This document shows positions 31,491 to 42,198 of a stretch of DNA of 64,000 bases, piece after piece (positions within the stretch are counted from its first letter, which is position 1; each line of letters starts with the position of its first letter). The notes under the pieces were generated by a model, which was given only the letters and a program-made list of their open reading frames with translations, was not told the origin of the DNA and did not search any database. Source of the DNA: Curtobacterium sp. L6-1 (lineage in GTDB: Bacteria; Actinomycetota; Actinomycetes; Actinomycetales; Microbacteriaceae); contig NZ_CP076544.1 in NCBI RefSeq assembly GCF_018885305.1, positions 992,001 through 1,056,000 on the forward strand, given 5' to 3'. The position numbers and the translations under genes were made by a program.

Positions 31491-31605
31491 CCGGACGGGA
31501 GGCACGGTGCCGGACGGCGCTGCGCCTCCCGTCCGTCGTGTGGCGGCCCGCAGTGCCGCGCCTCCCGTCCGTGGTGAGGCGGGCCGGTGCTGCGCCTCCC
31601 GTCCG
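31491..31605. repeat. One GGACGGGAGGC arm followed by three GCCTCCCGTCCG arms
   Basis: Left arm CCGGACGGGAGGC at 31491-31503; GCCTCCCGTCCG at 31524-31535, 31560-31571 and 31594-31605. The first arm can pair with any of the three, making alternative hairpins after polA. It is the largest local cluster of the dispersed family and probably ends polA transcription. Confidence 0.75.
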
Positions 31606-31653
31606 TCGCCCGGCGAGGAGGGCCGTCCGCGGCGGGCCGACGGGGGTGGTCGG

Positions 31654-31659
31654 TAGGGT
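31654..31659 (+). promoter_or_regulatory. -10 box of a predicted leaderless transcript (TAGGGT)
   Basis: TAGGGT ends 7 nt before ATG 31667 of the DUF885 gene; no Shine-Dalgarno sequence. Confidence 0.5.
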
Positions 31660-31666
31660 CGGACGC

Positions 31667-33346
31667 ATGAGCGATGACCGTCCCGTCCGCCAGCCGTCCG
31701 CCGTCGACCAGGTCGCCGAGCAGTGGGTCACCACGCTCGTCGACCTCGACCCGACCGTCGCCACGTACATCGGCGTCCCGGGCCGCACCGACTCCTACGG
31801 CGACACCTCGCCCGCGGGTGCCGCCGCCCTGGCCGACGCCGCGCGTGCGGCGAAGCGGTCGCTGGACGCGGCCGAGGCCCGCGACGACGTCGACCGGGTG
31901 ACGAAGACCGACCTCGGCGCCGAGCTCGACCTCACCGTCGACGCGTACGAGCGCCGGCTGCACCTGCGCGACCTGAACGTCATCCAGAGCCCCGCGCAGT
32001 CGCTCCGCGACGTGTTCGACCTGATGCCGACCGCGACCCGGGAGGACTGGCAGGACGTCGTCGGCCGTCTGCACGCCCTGCCGGACGCGCTCGAGGGGTA
32101 CCGCGAGACGCTGCTCGAGGGCACACGCGAGCGGGTGACAGCTGCGAAGCGCCAAGTCGAGCTGATCGCCGAACAGGCCGCACGCAACGGCGCGCCCGAC
32201 GGGTTCTTCCGGCAGTTCGTCGACGGCGCCGTCCTCGAGGGCGGCGAGCCCGTCCCCGAGCAGCTCCGGGCCGAGCTCGTCCGCGGGTCCGAGGTCGCGG
32301 CTGCGGCGTACCGCTCGTTCGGGTCCTTCCTGCAGCATGAGGTCCTGCCGCTCTCCACCGCCGTCGACGCCGTCGGCCGCGAGGACTACGCGCTGCACTC
32401 CCGCCGGTTCCTCGGCGCGGTCGTCGACCTCGACGAGACGTACGAGTGGGGGATCGAGGAGCTCGCCCGGATGCGCGACGAGCAGGAGCGCATCGCCGAC
32501 CGGATCGAGTCCGGCGCGAGCGTGGCCCGCGCGATCGAGGTCCTCGACGCCGACCCGGCACGGGTGCTGCACGGCACGGAGGCGCTGCGTGCGTGGATGC
32601 AGGAGACCAGCGACGAGTCCATCCGCGCGATGGACGGCACGTACTTCGACATCGCCGACCCGATCAAGCGCCTGGAGTGCCGGATCGCCCCGACGCAGGA
32701 GGGCGGCATCTACTACACCGGCCCGTCGGACGACTTCTCGCGGGCAGGACGCATGTGGTGGTCCGTGCCGCAGGGCGTCACCGAGTTCGGTACCTGGCGC
32801 GAGAAGACCACGGTGTACCACGAGGGCGTGCCGGGTCACCACCTGCAGATCAGCCAGGCCGTGCACAACCGCGGCGAGCTGAACACGTGGCGCCGGCAGC
32901 TCGCCGGTCCGTCCGGGCACGTCGAGGGCTGGGCGCTCTACGCCGAGCGGCTGATGGAGCAGCTCGGGTTCCTCGACGACGACGGCGACCGTCTCGGCAT
33001 GCTCGACGGGCAGCGGATGCGTGCGGCCCGTGTGGTGCTCGACATCGGCGTGCACCTGCAGAAGACCAACCCCGACGGCGGCGGCTGGACGTGGGAGTAC
33101 GCGCTCGATTTCATGGGGCAGAACGTCAACATGGCGCCGGAGTTCGTGCAGTTCGAGGTCGCCCGCTACTTCGGGTGGCCGGGACAGGCTCCGTCGTACA
33201 AGGTCGGGCAGCGCGTCTGGGAGTCCATCCGGGACGACGTCGCGGCCCGCGAGGGTGCCGCGTTCGACCTCAAGTCCTTCCACCACCGGGCGCTCGCCCT
33301 CGGCGGCGTCGGGCTCGACACGCTGCGGAGTGCGCTCGTCGGCTGA
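31667..33346 (+). CDS. DUF885 metallopeptidase-like protein
   Basis: 559 residues. DUF885 proteins look like M32/M3-type zinc peptidases with a long helical cleft. The zinc motif HEGVPGHH (HExxxGHH form) lies near residues 385-392, and the downstream Glu-containing VEGWALYAERLM near 420-431 is the usual third-ligand region. No signal peptide is seen, so it is probably cytosolic. ATG 31667 starts 7 nt after the -10 box. Substrate unknown; a dipeptidase or oligopeptidase role is inferred from the motif. It is monocistronic between polA and rpsA. Confidence 0.88.
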   Translation: MSDDRPVRQPSAVDQVAEQWVTTLVDLDPTVATYIGVPGRTDSYGDTSPAGAAALADAARAAKRSLDAAEARDDVDRVTKTDLGAELDLTVDAYERRLHLRDLNVIQSPAQSLRDVFDLMPTATREDWQDVVGRLHALPDALEGYRETLLEGTRERVTAAKRQVELIAEQAARNGAPDGFFRQFVDGAVLEGGEPVPEQLRAELVRGSEVAAAAYRSFGSFLQHEVLPLSTAVDAVGREDYALHSRRFLGAVVDLDETYEWGIEELARMRDEQERIADRIESGASVARAIEVLDADPARVLHGTEALRAWMQETSDESIRAMDGTYFDIADPIKRLECRIAPTQEGGIYYTGPSDDFSRAGRMWWSVPQGVTEFGTWREKTTVYHEGVPGHHLQISQAVHNRGELNTWRRQLAGPSGHVEGWALYAERLMEQLGFLDDDGDRLGMLDGQRMRAARVVLDIGVHLQKTNPDGGGWTWEYALDFMGQNVNMAPEFVQFEVARYFGWPGQAPSYKVGQRVWESIRDDVAAREGAAFDLKSFHHRALALGGVGLDTLRSALVG

Positions 33347-33361
33347 GGCCGACACGCCCGG

Positions 33362-33390
33362 TTGTGGGCGCCCGTCCCGCTGGATAGACT
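33362..33390 (+). promoter_or_regulatory. rpsA promoter (TTGTGG, 17 nt, TAGACT)
   Basis: -35 TTGTGG at 33362-33367 and -10 TAGACT at 33385-33390 with a 17-nt spacer, the best two-box promoter in the window. Transcription would give an rpsA leader of about 145 nt. Confidence 0.65.
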
Positions 33391-33540
33391 TGTGCGGCGC
33401 AATCCGCGCCAACAACACACATCGCCATGGTGGCTCGCACCGGCTCGACAGGGTGGATTCCCTGCAGGACCGGCCCGCGGACCGGGGGTCGCTCCCTCGC
33501 CGCCACGGCCCGACTCATGTCCGTTCGGAGCAATCTCTAC

Positions 33541-34995
33541 ATGACAACCACCACGACCAAGGCTCCCAAGCAGGTCGCCATCAACGACATCGGCTCGGCT
33601 GATGACTTCCTGGCCGAGGTCGAGAAGACCCTGAAGTTCTTCAACGACGGAGACCTCATCTCCGGCACCGTCGTGAAGATCGACCGCGACGAGGTCCTCC
33701 TCGACGTCGGTTACAAGACCGAGGGCGTCATCCCCTCGCGCGAGCTCTCGATCAAGCACGACGTCGACCCCAACGAGGTCGTCAACGTCGGTGACGAGGT
33801 CGAGGCCCTGGTCCTCCAGAAGGAGGACAAGGAAGGCCGCCTGATCCTGTCGAAGAAGCGTGCACAGTACGAGCGTGCATGGGGCGACGTCGAGAAGATC
33901 AAGGAGTCCGACGGCGTCGTGACCGGTACGGTCATCGAGGTCGTCAAGGGCGGTCTCATCGTCGACATCGGCCTCCGCGGCTTCCTCCCGGCGTCGCTCA
34001 TCGAGCTCCGCCGCGTCCGCGACCTGACGCCGTACCTCGGTCAGGAGCTCGAGGCGAAGATCCTCGAACTCGACAAGAACCGCAACAACGTGGTCCTCTC
34101 GCGTCGCGCCCTGCTCGAGCAGACGCAGTCCGAGTCGCGCACCACCTTCCTCAACAACCTCCACAAGGGCCAGGTCCGCAAGGGCGTCGTCTCGTCGATC
34201 GTCAACTTCGGTGCGTTCGTCGACCTCGGCGGCGTCGACGGTCTCGTCCACGTCTCCGAGCTCAGCTGGAAGCACATCGAGCACGCCAGCGAGGTCGTCG
34301 AGGTCGGTCAGGAAGTCACCGTCGAGATCCTCGAGGTGGACCTGGACCGCGAGCGCGTGTCGCTCTCGCTCAAGGCCACGCAGGAAGACCCGTGGCAGGT
34401 CTTCGCCCGCACCCACGCGATCGGTCAGATCGCGCCGGGCAAGGTCACGAAGCTCGTGCCGTTCGGTGCCTTCGTCCGCGTCGCGGACGGCATCGAGGGT
34501 CTCGTGCACATCTCGGAGCTCTCGAACAAGCACGTCGAGCTCGCCGAGCAGGTCGTGTCCGTGGGCGACGAGGTGTTCGTCAAGATCATCGACATCGACC
34601 TCGACCGTCGCCGCATCTCGCTCAGCCTCAAGCAGGCCAACGAGGGCGTCGACCCGGAGAGCACCGAGTTCGACCCGGCGCTCTACGGCATGCCGACCGA
34701 GTACGACGACAAGGGTGACTACAAGTACCCTGAGGGCTTCGACCCGGAGACCAACGAGTGGCTCGAGGGCTACGACACCCAGCGCGAGGAGTGGGAGCGT
34801 CAGTACGCTGCTGCGCAGTCCCGCTGGGAGGCCCACAAGGCCCAGGTCGCGAAGTCGCTCACCGAAGAGGCGCAGGGTGGCTTCGACCTCCCGGCCGCGT
34901 CCTCCTCGTTCACGAGCGAGACGACCGGCGCCGGCACCCTCGCCGACGACGCGTCCCTCGCGGCGCTCCGCGAGAAGCTCAGCTCGACCAACTGA
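33541..34995 (+). CDS. rpsA: Ribosomal protein S1
   Basis: Binds mRNA on the 30S subunit. 484 residues with four S1 RNA-binding domains near 38-105, 123-190, 208-280 and 295-365, each with a G-x-V start and F-G-A-F/V-D type core (GVVSSIVNFGAFVDLGG; GKVTKLVPFGAFVRVADG). A hydrophilic C-terminal tail follows. ATG 33541 is chosen: it starts the conserved N-terminus, while the open frame 114 bp upstream lies in the leader. Codon usage (AAG, CGC, CTC) suggests high expression. Confidence 0.96.
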   Translation: MTTTTTKAPKQVAINDIGSADDFLAEVEKTLKFFNDGDLISGTVVKIDRDEVLLDVGYKTEGVIPSRELSIKHDVDPNEVVNVGDEVEALVLQKEDKEGRLILSKKRAQYERAWGDVEKIKESDGVVTGTVIEVVKGGLIVDIGLRGFLPASLIELRRVRDLTPYLGQELEAKILELDKNRNNVVLSRRALLEQTQSESRTTFLNNLHKGQVRKGVVSSIVNFGAFVDLGGVDGLVHVSELSWKHIEHASEVVEVGQEVTVEILEVDLDRERVSLSLKATQEDPWQVFARTHAIGQIAPGKVTKLVPFGAFVRVADGIEGLVHISELSNKHVELAEQVVSVGDEVFVKIIDIDLDRRRISLSLKQANEGVDPESTEFDPALYGMPTEYDDKGDYKYPEGFDPETNEWLEGYDTQREEWERQYAAAQSRWEAHKAQVAKSLTEEAQGGFDLPAASSSFTSETTGAGTLADDASLAALREKLSSTN

Positions 34996-35027
34996 GCACC
35001 GCTCGGTCGATGACCGAATCGCACTGA

Positions 35028-35081
35028 CCGGAAGCCCGGTCCCGATCGTTCCCACGGGGATGACCGGGGCCGGGCTTCCGG
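35028..35081 (+). terminator. Terminator after rpsA
   Basis: 16-bp stem with one G-U pair (35028-35043 with 35066-35081) around a 22-nt loop, 32 bp after the rpsA stop. Confidence 0.75.
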
Positions 35082-35332
35082 CGTTGCGGGCTCCGGAGGT
35101 CGTGGGATGCGGACGTCGTCGTGGGCTGCGGCGGGCGGGCGAGGGCTGGCGTGCTGGGCGGCGTGCTGCGGCGTCGATCGGGGCGGAGCGGGCCATGCGG
35201 CGGTGCGGGCTGCAGGCCGTGGGGCGGTGCGGGCCGTGCGGGCTGCGCGGCGGTGCCGGCGGCATCGGCGGAGCTGGCTCGGCGTCCTCGCTCGGGTGGC
35301 GTTCGTGGAGCGGTCCGTGCCACGCTGGCGTC
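35082..35332 (+). other. G-rich intergenic stretch before coaE
   Basis: No gene is seen. The + strand is unusually G-rich with repeated GCGGTGCGGGC (near 35199 and 35225) and one canonical G-quadruplex pattern: GGG runs at 35123, 35133, 35137 and 35143 with loops of 7, 1 and 3 nt. The open frames here lack family motifs. Confidence 0.6.
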
Positions 35333-35935
35333 GTGCGCATCATCGGTCTCACGGGCGGCATCGCCGCGGGCAAGTCGACGGTCTCGAAGCGGTTCGCGGA
35401 GCACGGCGCGGTGGTGGTGGACGCCGACCGTCTCGCCCGCGAGGCGGTCGCCCCGGGTAGCCCGGGGCTGCACGCGGTGCGTGCGCGCTTCGGTGACGCC
35501 GTGGTGGACGCCGACGGGTCGCTCGACCGCGCAGCGCTCGGCGCGATCGTGTTCGCGGACCCCGCGGCACGCAAGGACCTCGAGGCGATCACCCACCCCG
35601 AGGTGTGGCGTCTCGCCCGGGAACGGTTCGACGCCGCAGCCGCAGCGGACCCCGATGCCGTCGTGGTCTACGACGTCCCACTGCTCGCCGAGGCGTCGGG
35701 CACGCGGCCGCTGCGCTTCGACGCCGTCGTCGTGGTGGACGCACCCGCTGCCGTCCGGGTGGAGCGCATGGTGGCGCACCGGGGGATGGCGCGCGAGGAC
35801 GCCGAGCGGCGTGTGGCGGCGCAGGCGACCGACGCCGAGCGGCTGGCCCTCGCCAACCACGTCGTCGACGCGACGGGCACGGTGGAGGACACGCTCCGCT
35901 CGGCGGACGAGGTCTGGGCGCGACTGGTCGGCTGA
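35333..35935 (+). CDS. coaE: Dephospho-CoA kinase
   Basis: Last step of CoA synthesis: phosphorylates dephospho-CoA at the ribose 3'-OH. 200 residues. P-loop [13 protein letters not shown] near 5-17, [12 protein letters not shown] near 29-40, and [10 protein letters not shown] near 106-115. The open frame extends more than 1 kb upstream through rpsA, but GTG 35333 begins the family N-terminus RIIGLTGG. Some actinobacterial CoaE carry a C-terminal UPF0157 domain; this one does not. Confidence 0.95.
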   Translation: MRIIGLTGGIAAGKSTVSKRFAEHGAVVVDADRLAREAVAPGSPGLHAVRARFGDAVVDADGSLDRAALGAIVFADPAARKDLEAITHPEVWRLARERFDAAAAADPDAVVVYDVPLLAEASGTRPLRFDAVVVVDAPAAVRVERMVAHRGMAREDAERRVAAQATDAERLALANHVVDATGTVEDTLRSADEVWARLVG

Positions 35936-36100
35936 CGCTGCGGACCGTGGCCGCGCCTCCGCAGTGACGTTGCGCGCTGCGTGCTGCACTGTCGGGGACC
36001 AGCTGTCGGGGACCGGCCGTCGGGCGGCGGCGCCGGCCGCGGCGCTGCAGGAGCGCTACGCCGTGGGCGAGCAGGGCCGCCGGATGTCAGGGGCCGCGCC

Positions 36101-36106
36101 TACTGT
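36101..36106 (+). promoter_or_regulatory. -10 box of a predicted leaderless uvrB transcript (TACTGT)
   Basis: TACTGT ends 7 nt before the uvrB ATG; no Shine-Dalgarno sequence. Two direct copies of CTGTCGGGGACC lie upstream at 35989-36000 and 36003-36014 approximately, function unknown. Confidence 0.5.
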
Positions 36107-36113
36107 GGACTCC

Positions 36114-38204
36114 ATGGGAGTTGCCGTAGAGCCCACGCGTGCCATCCGACCCTTCGAGGTCATCAGCGAGTACTCGCCCAGCGGCGACCAGCCCGCTGCG
36201 ATCGCCGAGCTCGCCGGGCGCATCAACGCCGGTGAGACCGACGTCGTGCTGCTCGGTGCCACCGGTACGGGCAAGTCCGCGACGACCGCGTGGCTCATCG
36301 AGCAGGTGCAGCGCCCGACCCTCGTGCTCGCGCACAACAAGACCCTGGCGGCACAGCTCGCCAACGAGTTCCGCGGGCTGCTGCCGAACAACGCGGTCGA
36401 GTACTTCGTCTCGTACTACGACTACTACCAGCCCGAGGCGTACGTGCCGCAGACGGACACCTTCATCGAGAAGGACTCGTCCGTCAACGCCGAGGTCGAG
36501 CGGCTCCGGCACTCGACGACCAACTCGCTCCTCAGCCGCCGTGACACCGTCGTGGTTTCCACCGTGTCGTGCATCTACGGTCTCGGCACGCCGGAGCAGT
36601 ACATGAACGCCTCGGTGGCGCTGCACATCGGGCAGACGATCTCCCGCGACCAGCTCGTGCGCAAGTTCGTGAGCATGCAGTACCAGCGCAACGACGTCGA
36701 CTTCGCCCGCGGCACCTTCCGGGTGCGCGGCGACACGCTCGAGATCATCCCGATGTACGAAGAGCACGCCATCCGCATCGAGATGTTCGGCGACGAGATC
36801 GAAGCGCTCTCGTCGCTGCACCCGCTGACCGGCAACGTCATCGACGACCTGCCCGCGGTGTCGATCTTCCCCGCGTCGCACTACGTCGCCGACACCGACG
36901 TCATGCACCGGGCAATCACCTCGATCAAGGACGAACTGGCCGAGCGCCTGGCCGAACTCGAGGGCCAGGGGAAGCTGCTCGAGGCCCAGCGCCTGCGGAT
37001 GCGCACCACGTTCGACATCGAGATGATGGAGCAGATCGGGTTCTGCTCGGGCATCGAGAACTACTCCCGGCACATGGAGGGTCGTGGTCCGGGGGAGGCG
37101 CCGCACTGCCTCATCGACTACTTCCCGGACGACTTCCTCGTGGTCATCGACGAGTCGCACGTCACCGTGCCGCAGATCGGCGCGATGTACGAAGGCGACG
37201 CCTCGCGCAAGCGCACGCTCGTCGAGCACGGGTTCCGCCTGCCGAGTGCGATGGACAACCGCCCGCTCAAGTGGGAGGAGTTCCTCGACCGCGTCGGGCA
37301 GAAGGTGTTCCTCTCGGCGACACCGGGCGAGTACGAACTCGGCATCACCGACAGCGTGGTCGAGCAGATCATCCGCCCCACCGGTCTGGTCGACCCCGAG
37401 ATCGTCATCAAGCCGAGCGACGGACAGATCGACGACCTGCTCGAGGAGATCAAGCAGCGCTCCGAGAAGGACGAGCGTGTCCTCGTCACCACGCTGACCA
37501 AGCGCATGGCCGAGGAACTGACGGACTTCCTCGGGAACGCCGGCGTCCGTGTGCGGTACCTGCACTCCGACGTCGACACCCTCAAGCGCGTTGAGCTCCT
37601 GACCGAGCTCCGCCAGGGCGTGTACGACGTGCTCATCGGCATCAACCTGCTCCGTGAAGGGCTCGACCTGCCGGAGGTCTCGCTGGTCGCGATCCTCGAC
37701 GCCGACAAGGAGGGCTTCCTCCGCTCGTCGACGTCGCTCATCCAGACGATCGGTCGTGCCGCGCGCAACGTGTCCGGTCAGGTGCTCATGTACGCCGACA
37801 AGATGACCGACTCGATGAAGCAGGCCATCGAGGAGACCGACCGCCGTCGCGAGAAGCAGGTCGCGTACAACCTCGAACACGGCATCGACCCGCAGCCGTT
37901 GCGCAAGAAGATCGCCGACATCACCGAGGTGCTCAACCGCGAGAGCGACGACACGCGCGAACTGCTCGAGCGCCGGGGTGGTGGCGTCCGGGACGGCCGT
38001 CGCGCCCCGACGCCCTCCCTGCGCCGCGAGGGCATCGCCGGCGAGGGTGCGACCCAGCTCGAGGCGACCATCGCGGACCTCAACGACCAGATGCTGCAGG
38101 CCGCGGCCGAGCTCAAGTTCGAGCTCGCCGCGCGGCTCCGCGACGAGGTCCAGGACCTCAAGAAGGCACTGCGACAGATGGAGGCCGCCGGCCATGTCAG
38201 CTGA
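36114..38204 (+). CDS. uvrB: Excinuclease ABC subunit B
   Basis: DNA-damage verification helicase of nucleotide excision repair. 696 residues. Walker [17 protein letters not shown] near 46-61; the DNA-clamping beta-hairpin region [14 protein letters not shown] near 100-113; DESH box [12 protein letters not shown] near 343-354; helicase motif [12 protein letters not shown] near 543-552; C-terminal UVR domain near 650-690 that contacts UvrC. ATG 36114 is chosen over the longer frame through coaE. It overlaps the SDR gene by 11 bp. Confidence 0.97.
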   Translation: MGVAVEPTRAIRPFEVISEYSPSGDQPAAIAELAGRINAGETDVVLLGATGTGKSATTAWLIEQVQRPTLVLAHNKTLAAQLANEFRGLLPNNAVEYFVSYYDYYQPEAYVPQTDTFIEKDSSVNAEVERLRHSTTNSLLSRRDTVVVSTVSCIYGLGTPEQYMNASVALHIGQTISRDQLVRKFVSMQYQRNDVDFARGTFRVRGDTLEIIPMYEEHAIRIEMFGDEIEALSSLHPLTGNVIDDLPAVSIFPASHYVADTDVMHRAITSIKDELAERLAELEGQGKLLEAQRLRMRTTFDIEMMEQIGFCSGIENYSRHMEGRGPGEAPHCLIDYFPDDFLVVIDESHVTVPQIGAMYEGDASRKRTLVEHGFRLPSAMDNRPLKWEEFLDRVGQKVFLSATPGEYELGITDSVVEQIIRPTGLVDPEIVIKPSDGQIDDLLEEIKQRSEKDERVLVTTLTKRMAEELTDFLGNAGVRVRYLHSDVDTLKRVELLTELRQGVYDVLIGINLLREGLDLPEVSLVAILDADKEGFLRSSTSLIQTIGRAARNVSGQVLMYADKMTDSMKQAIEETDRRREKQVAYNLEHGIDPQPLRKKIADITEVLNRESDDTRELLERRGGGVRDGRRAPTPSLRREGIAGEGATQLEATIADLNDQMLQAAAELKFELAARLRDEVQDLKKALRQMEAAGHVS

Positions 38205-39141
38205 CGCGGCCACGCCCGCCGACCGACCGGCGACGGACGGTCGGCAGCGGACCGTCGTCGTGACCGGGGCCAGCGCCGGGCTCGGGTACCAGGCCGCCGA
38301 ACAGCTGGCTGCCGCGGGGCACCGCGTCGTCCTCGCGACCCGGAACCCGGAGCGGGCAGCAGCGGCCGAGCGGAGCATCCGGCAGCACGTCCCCGGTGCA
38401 GCGCTCGACCACCTGCACCTCGACCTGGCCGACCTCGCATCCGTCCGTGCCGCGGCGACCGAGCTCGCCGACCGCGGCCCCGTGCACGCGGTCCTCAACA
38501 ACGCCGGCGTGGTCGGGTCCCGAGCACGCCAGTCCACGGCCCAGGGGCACGAGCTCCAGACCGGCACGAACCACCTCGGCCACTTCGCCTGGACGGGCCT
38601 GGTCCTGCCGCTGCTGCAGGCGACCGGTGGACGGGTGGTCCACCTCGGTTCGATCTCGCACCGCTGGGTCACGCTGGACCGCCGCGACCCGCTCGGTGCC
38701 GGTCGGTACAACGGCTACCGGCAGTACGCGCGGAGCAAGCTCGCGGTGATGCTGTTCGGGTTCGAGCTCGCCCAGCGGCTCGCCGACGCCGGGTCCGCGG
38801 TCACGAGCGTCGTGGCGCACCCCGGGCTCGCCCTCGACGCGTTGACACCGCCCCGGCCCGAAGTGACCGTCGCCCGCGAGGAGCCGGCCTGGATCGGTGC
38901 CGGACAGCGCTGGGTCGCGCAGGGCAAGGACGCCGGAGCGGTCCCGCTCGTGCACGCCACGACCGGCGACGACGTCCGGTCGGGGGAGTACTGGGGACCC
39001 GACGGGTGGTTCCAGCTCCGCGGCGGGGCAGCCGTCGTCCCCGCCGAGCCCCGCGCGCACGACCGGGGCGAAGCGGCACGGCTGTGGGCGGCGAGCGAGG
39101 CGGCCTCCGGTGTCGCGTTCGCTCTGGACGCACTCGTCTGA
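38194..39141 (+). CDS. Short-chain dehydrogenase/reductase
   Basis: NAD(P)-dependent oxidoreductase of the SDR superfamily, 315 residues, with retinol-dehydrogenase-like length. Cofactor motif [14 protein letters not shown] near 23-36, NNAGVVGS near 104-111, active site Tyr-x3-Lys in [11 protein letters not shown] near 174-184, and PGLALDA near 211-217. ATG 38194 overlaps the uvrB 3' end by 11 bp, so it is probably coupled to it, but no repair role is implied by its sequence. Substrate unknown. Confidence 0.88.
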   Translation: MSADAATPADRPATDGRQRTVVVTGASAGLGYQAAEQLAAAGHRVVLATRNPERAAAAERSIRQHVPGAALDHLHLDLADLASVRAAATELADRGPVHAVLNNAGVVGSRARQSTAQGHELQTGTNHLGHFAWTGLVLPLLQATGGRVVHLGSISHRWVTLDRRDPLGAGRYNGYRQYARSKLAVMLFGFELAQRLADAGSAVTSVVAHPGLALDALTPPRPEVTVAREEPAWIGAGQRWVAQGKDAGAVPLVHATTGDDVRSGEYWGPDGWFQLRGGAAVVPAEPRAHDRGEAARLWAASEAASGVAFALDALV

Positions 39142-39175
39142 GCCCTCGGGGCGGGCGTTTGTCGGAGCGGGTTCG

Positions 39176-39181
39176 TAGAAT
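39176..39181 (+). promoter_or_regulatory. -10 box of a predicted leaderless uvrA transcript (TAGAAT)
   Basis: TAGAAT ends 8 nt before ATG 39190. No -35 at normal spacing and no SOS box were recognised. Confidence 0.5.
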
Positions 39182-39189
39182 CGTCTGCG

Positions 39190-42100
39190 ATGACCATCAC
39201 CTCTGACCGCGGAACCGCCATGTCCGACCCGGACGACTTCGACGAGCCCTCGGACCTGCACTTCCCCGGCGGCACGGCACCACACGACACGTCGACGCTG
39301 AGCGTCCGTGGCGCGCGCGTGCACAACCTCCGGGACGTCGACCTCGAGATCCCGCGGGACTCGCTCGTCGTGTTCACCGGGCTGTCCGGTTCCGGCAAGT
39401 CCTCGCTGGCGTTCGACACGATCTTCGCCGAGGGCCAGCGGCGCTACGTCGAGTCCCTGTCGGCGTACGCCCGTCAGTTCCTCGGACAGGTCGACCGGCC
39501 GGACGTCGACTTCATCGAGGGCCTGTCGCCCGCCGTGTCGATCGACCAGAAGTCGACGAACCGCAACCCGCGGTCGACCGTGGGCACGATCACCGAGGTC
39601 TACGACTACATGCGTCTGCTCTGGGCGCGCATCGGCATCCCGCACTGCCCCGTCTGCGGCGAGGTCATCAGCAAGCAGAGCGTGCAGCAGATCGCCGACC
39701 AGCTCATGACGCAGGAGTCCGGCACCCGCTTCCAGGTCCTCGCGCCCATCGTCTCGAAGAAGAAGGGCGAGTTCGTCGACCTCTTCCAGGAGCTCGCGGC
39801 GTCCGGGTACGCGCGTGCGATCGTCGACGGGGAGCGCGTCCAGCTCAGCAACCCGCCGACGCTCAAGAAGCAGGTCAAGCACGACATCTCGGTCATCGTC
39901 GACCGCCTCGTCGCCGGGGACGACATCCTCGGACGGCTGACCGACTCGCTCGAGACGGCGCTCCGCCTGACCAACGGCACGGTGGCGATCGACCTCGTCG
40001 ACCACGAGGGCCCCGGCGCGGTCCGGCTCTACTCCGAGAACCTCTCCTGCCCGAACAACCACCCGCTGGCGCTCACCGAGATCGAGCCGCGGACGTTCTC
40101 GTTCAACGCGCCGTTCGGTGCCTGCCCGGAGTGCTCGGGCCTCGGCACGCGCATGTCGGTGGACCCGGACCTGGTGCTCGGCGACCCGGAGGCATCCCTC
40201 GCCGACGGTGTGCTGCTGCCCTGGACCGGGACGAGCGGCCTGTACTCGTACTTCGAGAAGCTGCTCGCCGGTCTCGGCAAGGAGCTCGGCTTCCGGCTCG
40301 ACACCCCGTGGAACCAGCTGCCGTCGTCCGTGCAGGCGGCGATCCTGACCGGCAAGGACTTCGAGGTCTCGGTCTCGTGGAAGAACCGGTTCGGCCGTGA
40401 GATGCGCTACACGAGCGGGTTCGAGGGCGTCATGCCCTACATCGAGCGGAAGTTCGCCGAGGCCGAGACCGACTCGCAGCGCCAGCGCTTCCAGGGCTAC
40501 CTGCGCGAGGTGCCCTGCCCGGTCTGTGACGGCACCCGCCTCAAGCCCGAGGTCCTCGCCGTGACGGTCGACGGCCGCAGCATCGCCGACGTCACGGACA
40601 TGGCGCTCGACGACGCCTACGGCTTCATGAACGAGATCACCCTGACCACGCGTGAGGCGCACATCGCGGCAGCGGTCCTGCGCGAGATCCGGGCACGACT
40701 CGAGTTCCTGCTCGAGGTGGGCCTCAACTACCTCACCCTCGCGCGCGGGGCGGGCGGGCTCTCCGGTGGCGAAGCGCAGCGCATCCGGCTCGCCACGCAG
40801 ATCGGCTCGGGGCTCACGGGTGTGCTCTACGTCCTCGACGAGCCGAGCATCGGTCTGCACCAGCGCGACAACCGTCGTCTCATCGACACCCTGGTCAAGC
40901 TGAAGGACCTCGGCAACACGCTCATCGTGGTCGAGCACGACGAGGACACCATCCGGACCGCGGACTGGGTCGTCGACATCGGACCGGGCGCGGGCGTCAA
41001 CGGCGGCAACGTCGTCCACTCGGGCTCCTACGCCGACATGATCGAGAACCGCGAGTCGATCACGGGCGACTACCTGGCCGGGCGGCGGGCGATCGAGATG
41101 CCGGCCGAGCGCCGGAAGGTCAACCGCAAGCGCGTCATCACCGTGCAGGGTGCCCGGGCGAACAACCTCAAGGACGTGGACGTCGACTTCCCGCTGGGCG
41201 TCTTCACCGCGGTCACCGGGGTGAGCGGCTCCGGCAAGTCGACCCTGGTCAACGACATCCTGTACAAGGTGCTCGCCAACCAGCTCAACGGTGCCCGGCA
41301 CATCGCGGGCAAGCACACCCGGGTGAAGGGCCTCGACCAGCTCGACAAGGTCGTGCACGTCGACCAGGCCCCGATCGGGCGCACCCCGCGCTCGAACCCG
41401 GCCACGTACACGGGCGTCTTCGACCGGATCCGCCAGCTGTTCGCCGAGACGCAGGAGGCGAAGACCCGCGGCTACCAGCCCGGACGCTTCAGCTTCAACG
41501 TCAAGGGGGGCCGCTGCGAGAACTGCTCCGGTGACGGCACGATCAAGATCGAGATGAACTTCCTGCCCGACGTCTACGTCGCGTGCGAGGTCTGCGGGGG
41601 TGCTCGCTACAACCGCGAGACGCTGCAGGTGCACTACAAGGGCAAGAGCATCTCCGAGGTCCTGGACATGCCCATCAGCGAGGCGGCCGAGTTCTTCGAG
41701 CCGATCTCCGCGATCCACCGGTACATGCAGACCCTCGTCGACGTCGGGCTCGGCTACGTCCGGCTCGGTCAGAGCGCGACGACCCTGTCCGGTGGCGAGG
41801 CGCAGCGCGTCAAGCTCGCGACCGAGCTCCAGCGCCGGTCGAACGGCCGCACCGTGTACGTGCTCGACGAGCCGACGACGGGTCTGCACTTCGAGGACGT
41901 GCGCAAGCTCCTCCTCGTCCTGCAGAGCCTGGTCGACAAGGGCAACACCGTCATCACGATCGAGCACAACCTCGACGTCATCAAGTCGGCGGATTGGCTC
42001 ATCGACATGGGCCCCGAGGGTGGTTCGGGCGGTGGCACGGTCCTCGCGACGGGCACCCCGGAGCACGTCGCCGACGTCCCGGAGAGCCACACCGGTGTCT

Positions 42101-42198
42101 TCCTGCGCGAGATCCTCGACGCGCAGGACGCCCGGGTCGGCAAGGAGCGGTCGGTGGGCGCACGCCGGGCAGGTGCAGAGAAGGCAGGTGCTCGCTAG
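39190..42198 (+). CDS. uvrA: Excinuclease ABC subunit A
   Basis: Damage sensor of nucleotide excision repair, a double ABC ATPase. 1002 residues. Walker [11 protein letters not shown] near 64 and [10 protein letters not shown] near 677; signature motifs LSGGEAQRI near 523 and LSGGEAQRV near 867; zinc-finger cysteines CPVC near 154, CPEC near 312, CENC near 776 and CEVC near 800. ATG 39190 follows the -10 box; an internal ATG 10 codons later is an alternative start. Its stop is directly followed by uvrC with no gap. Confidence 0.97.
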   Translation: MTITSDRGTAMSDPDDFDEPSDLHFPGGTAPHDTSTLSVRGARVHNLRDVDLEIPRDSLVVFTGLSGSGKSSLAFDTIFAEGQRRYVESLSAYARQFLGQVDRPDVDFIEGLSPAVSIDQKSTNRNPRSTVGTITEVYDYMRLLWARIGIPHCPVCGEVISKQSVQQIADQLMTQESGTRFQVLAPIVSKKKGEFVDLFQELAASGYARAIVDGERVQLSNPPTLKKQVKHDISVIVDRLVAGDDILGRLTDSLETALRLTNGTVAIDLVDHEGPGAVRLYSENLSCPNNHPLALTEIEPRTFSFNAPFGACPECSGLGTRMSVDPDLVLGDPEASLADGVLLPWTGTSGLYSYFEKLLAGLGKELGFRLDTPWNQLPSSVQAAILTGKDFEVSVSWKNRFGREMRYTSGFEGVMPYIERKFAEAETDSQRQRFQGYLREVPCPVCDGTRLKPEVLAVTVDGRSIADVTDMALDDAYGFMNEITLTTREAHIAAAVLREIRARLEFLLEVGLNYLTLARGAGGLSGGEAQRIRLATQIGSGLTGVLYVLDEPSIGLHQRDNRRLIDTLVKLKDLGNTLIVVEHDEDTIRTADWVVDIGPGAGVNGGNVVHSGSYADMIENRESITGDYLAGRRAIEMPAERRKVNRKRVITVQGARANNLKDVDVDFPLGVFTAVTGVSGSGKSTLVNDILYKVLANQLNGARHIAGKHTRVKGLDQLDKVVHVDQAPIGRTPRSNPATYTGVFDRIRQLFAETQEAKTRGYQPGRFSFNVKGGRCENCSGDGTIKIEMNFLPDVYVACEVCGGARYNRETLQVHYKGKSISEVLDMPISEAAEFFEPISAIHRYMQTLVDVGLGYVRLGQSATTLSGGEAQRVKLATELQRRSNGRTVYVLDEPTTGLHFEDVRKLLLVLQSLVDKGNTVITIEHNLDVIKSADWLIDMGPEGGSGGGTVLATGTPEHVADVPESHTGVFLREILDAQDARVGKERSVGARRAGAEKAGAR

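Noticed and set aside
35121..36113. Long N-terminal extension of uvrB running back through coaE
   Set aside because: Low-complexity Arg/Ser-rich translation with no uvrB homology; the conserved UvrB start and a -10 box lie at 36114.
39100..39190. SOS (LexA) box before uvrA or uvrB
   Set aside because: No match to the actinobacterial box GAAC-N4-GTTC or a close variant was found by eye upstream of either gene.
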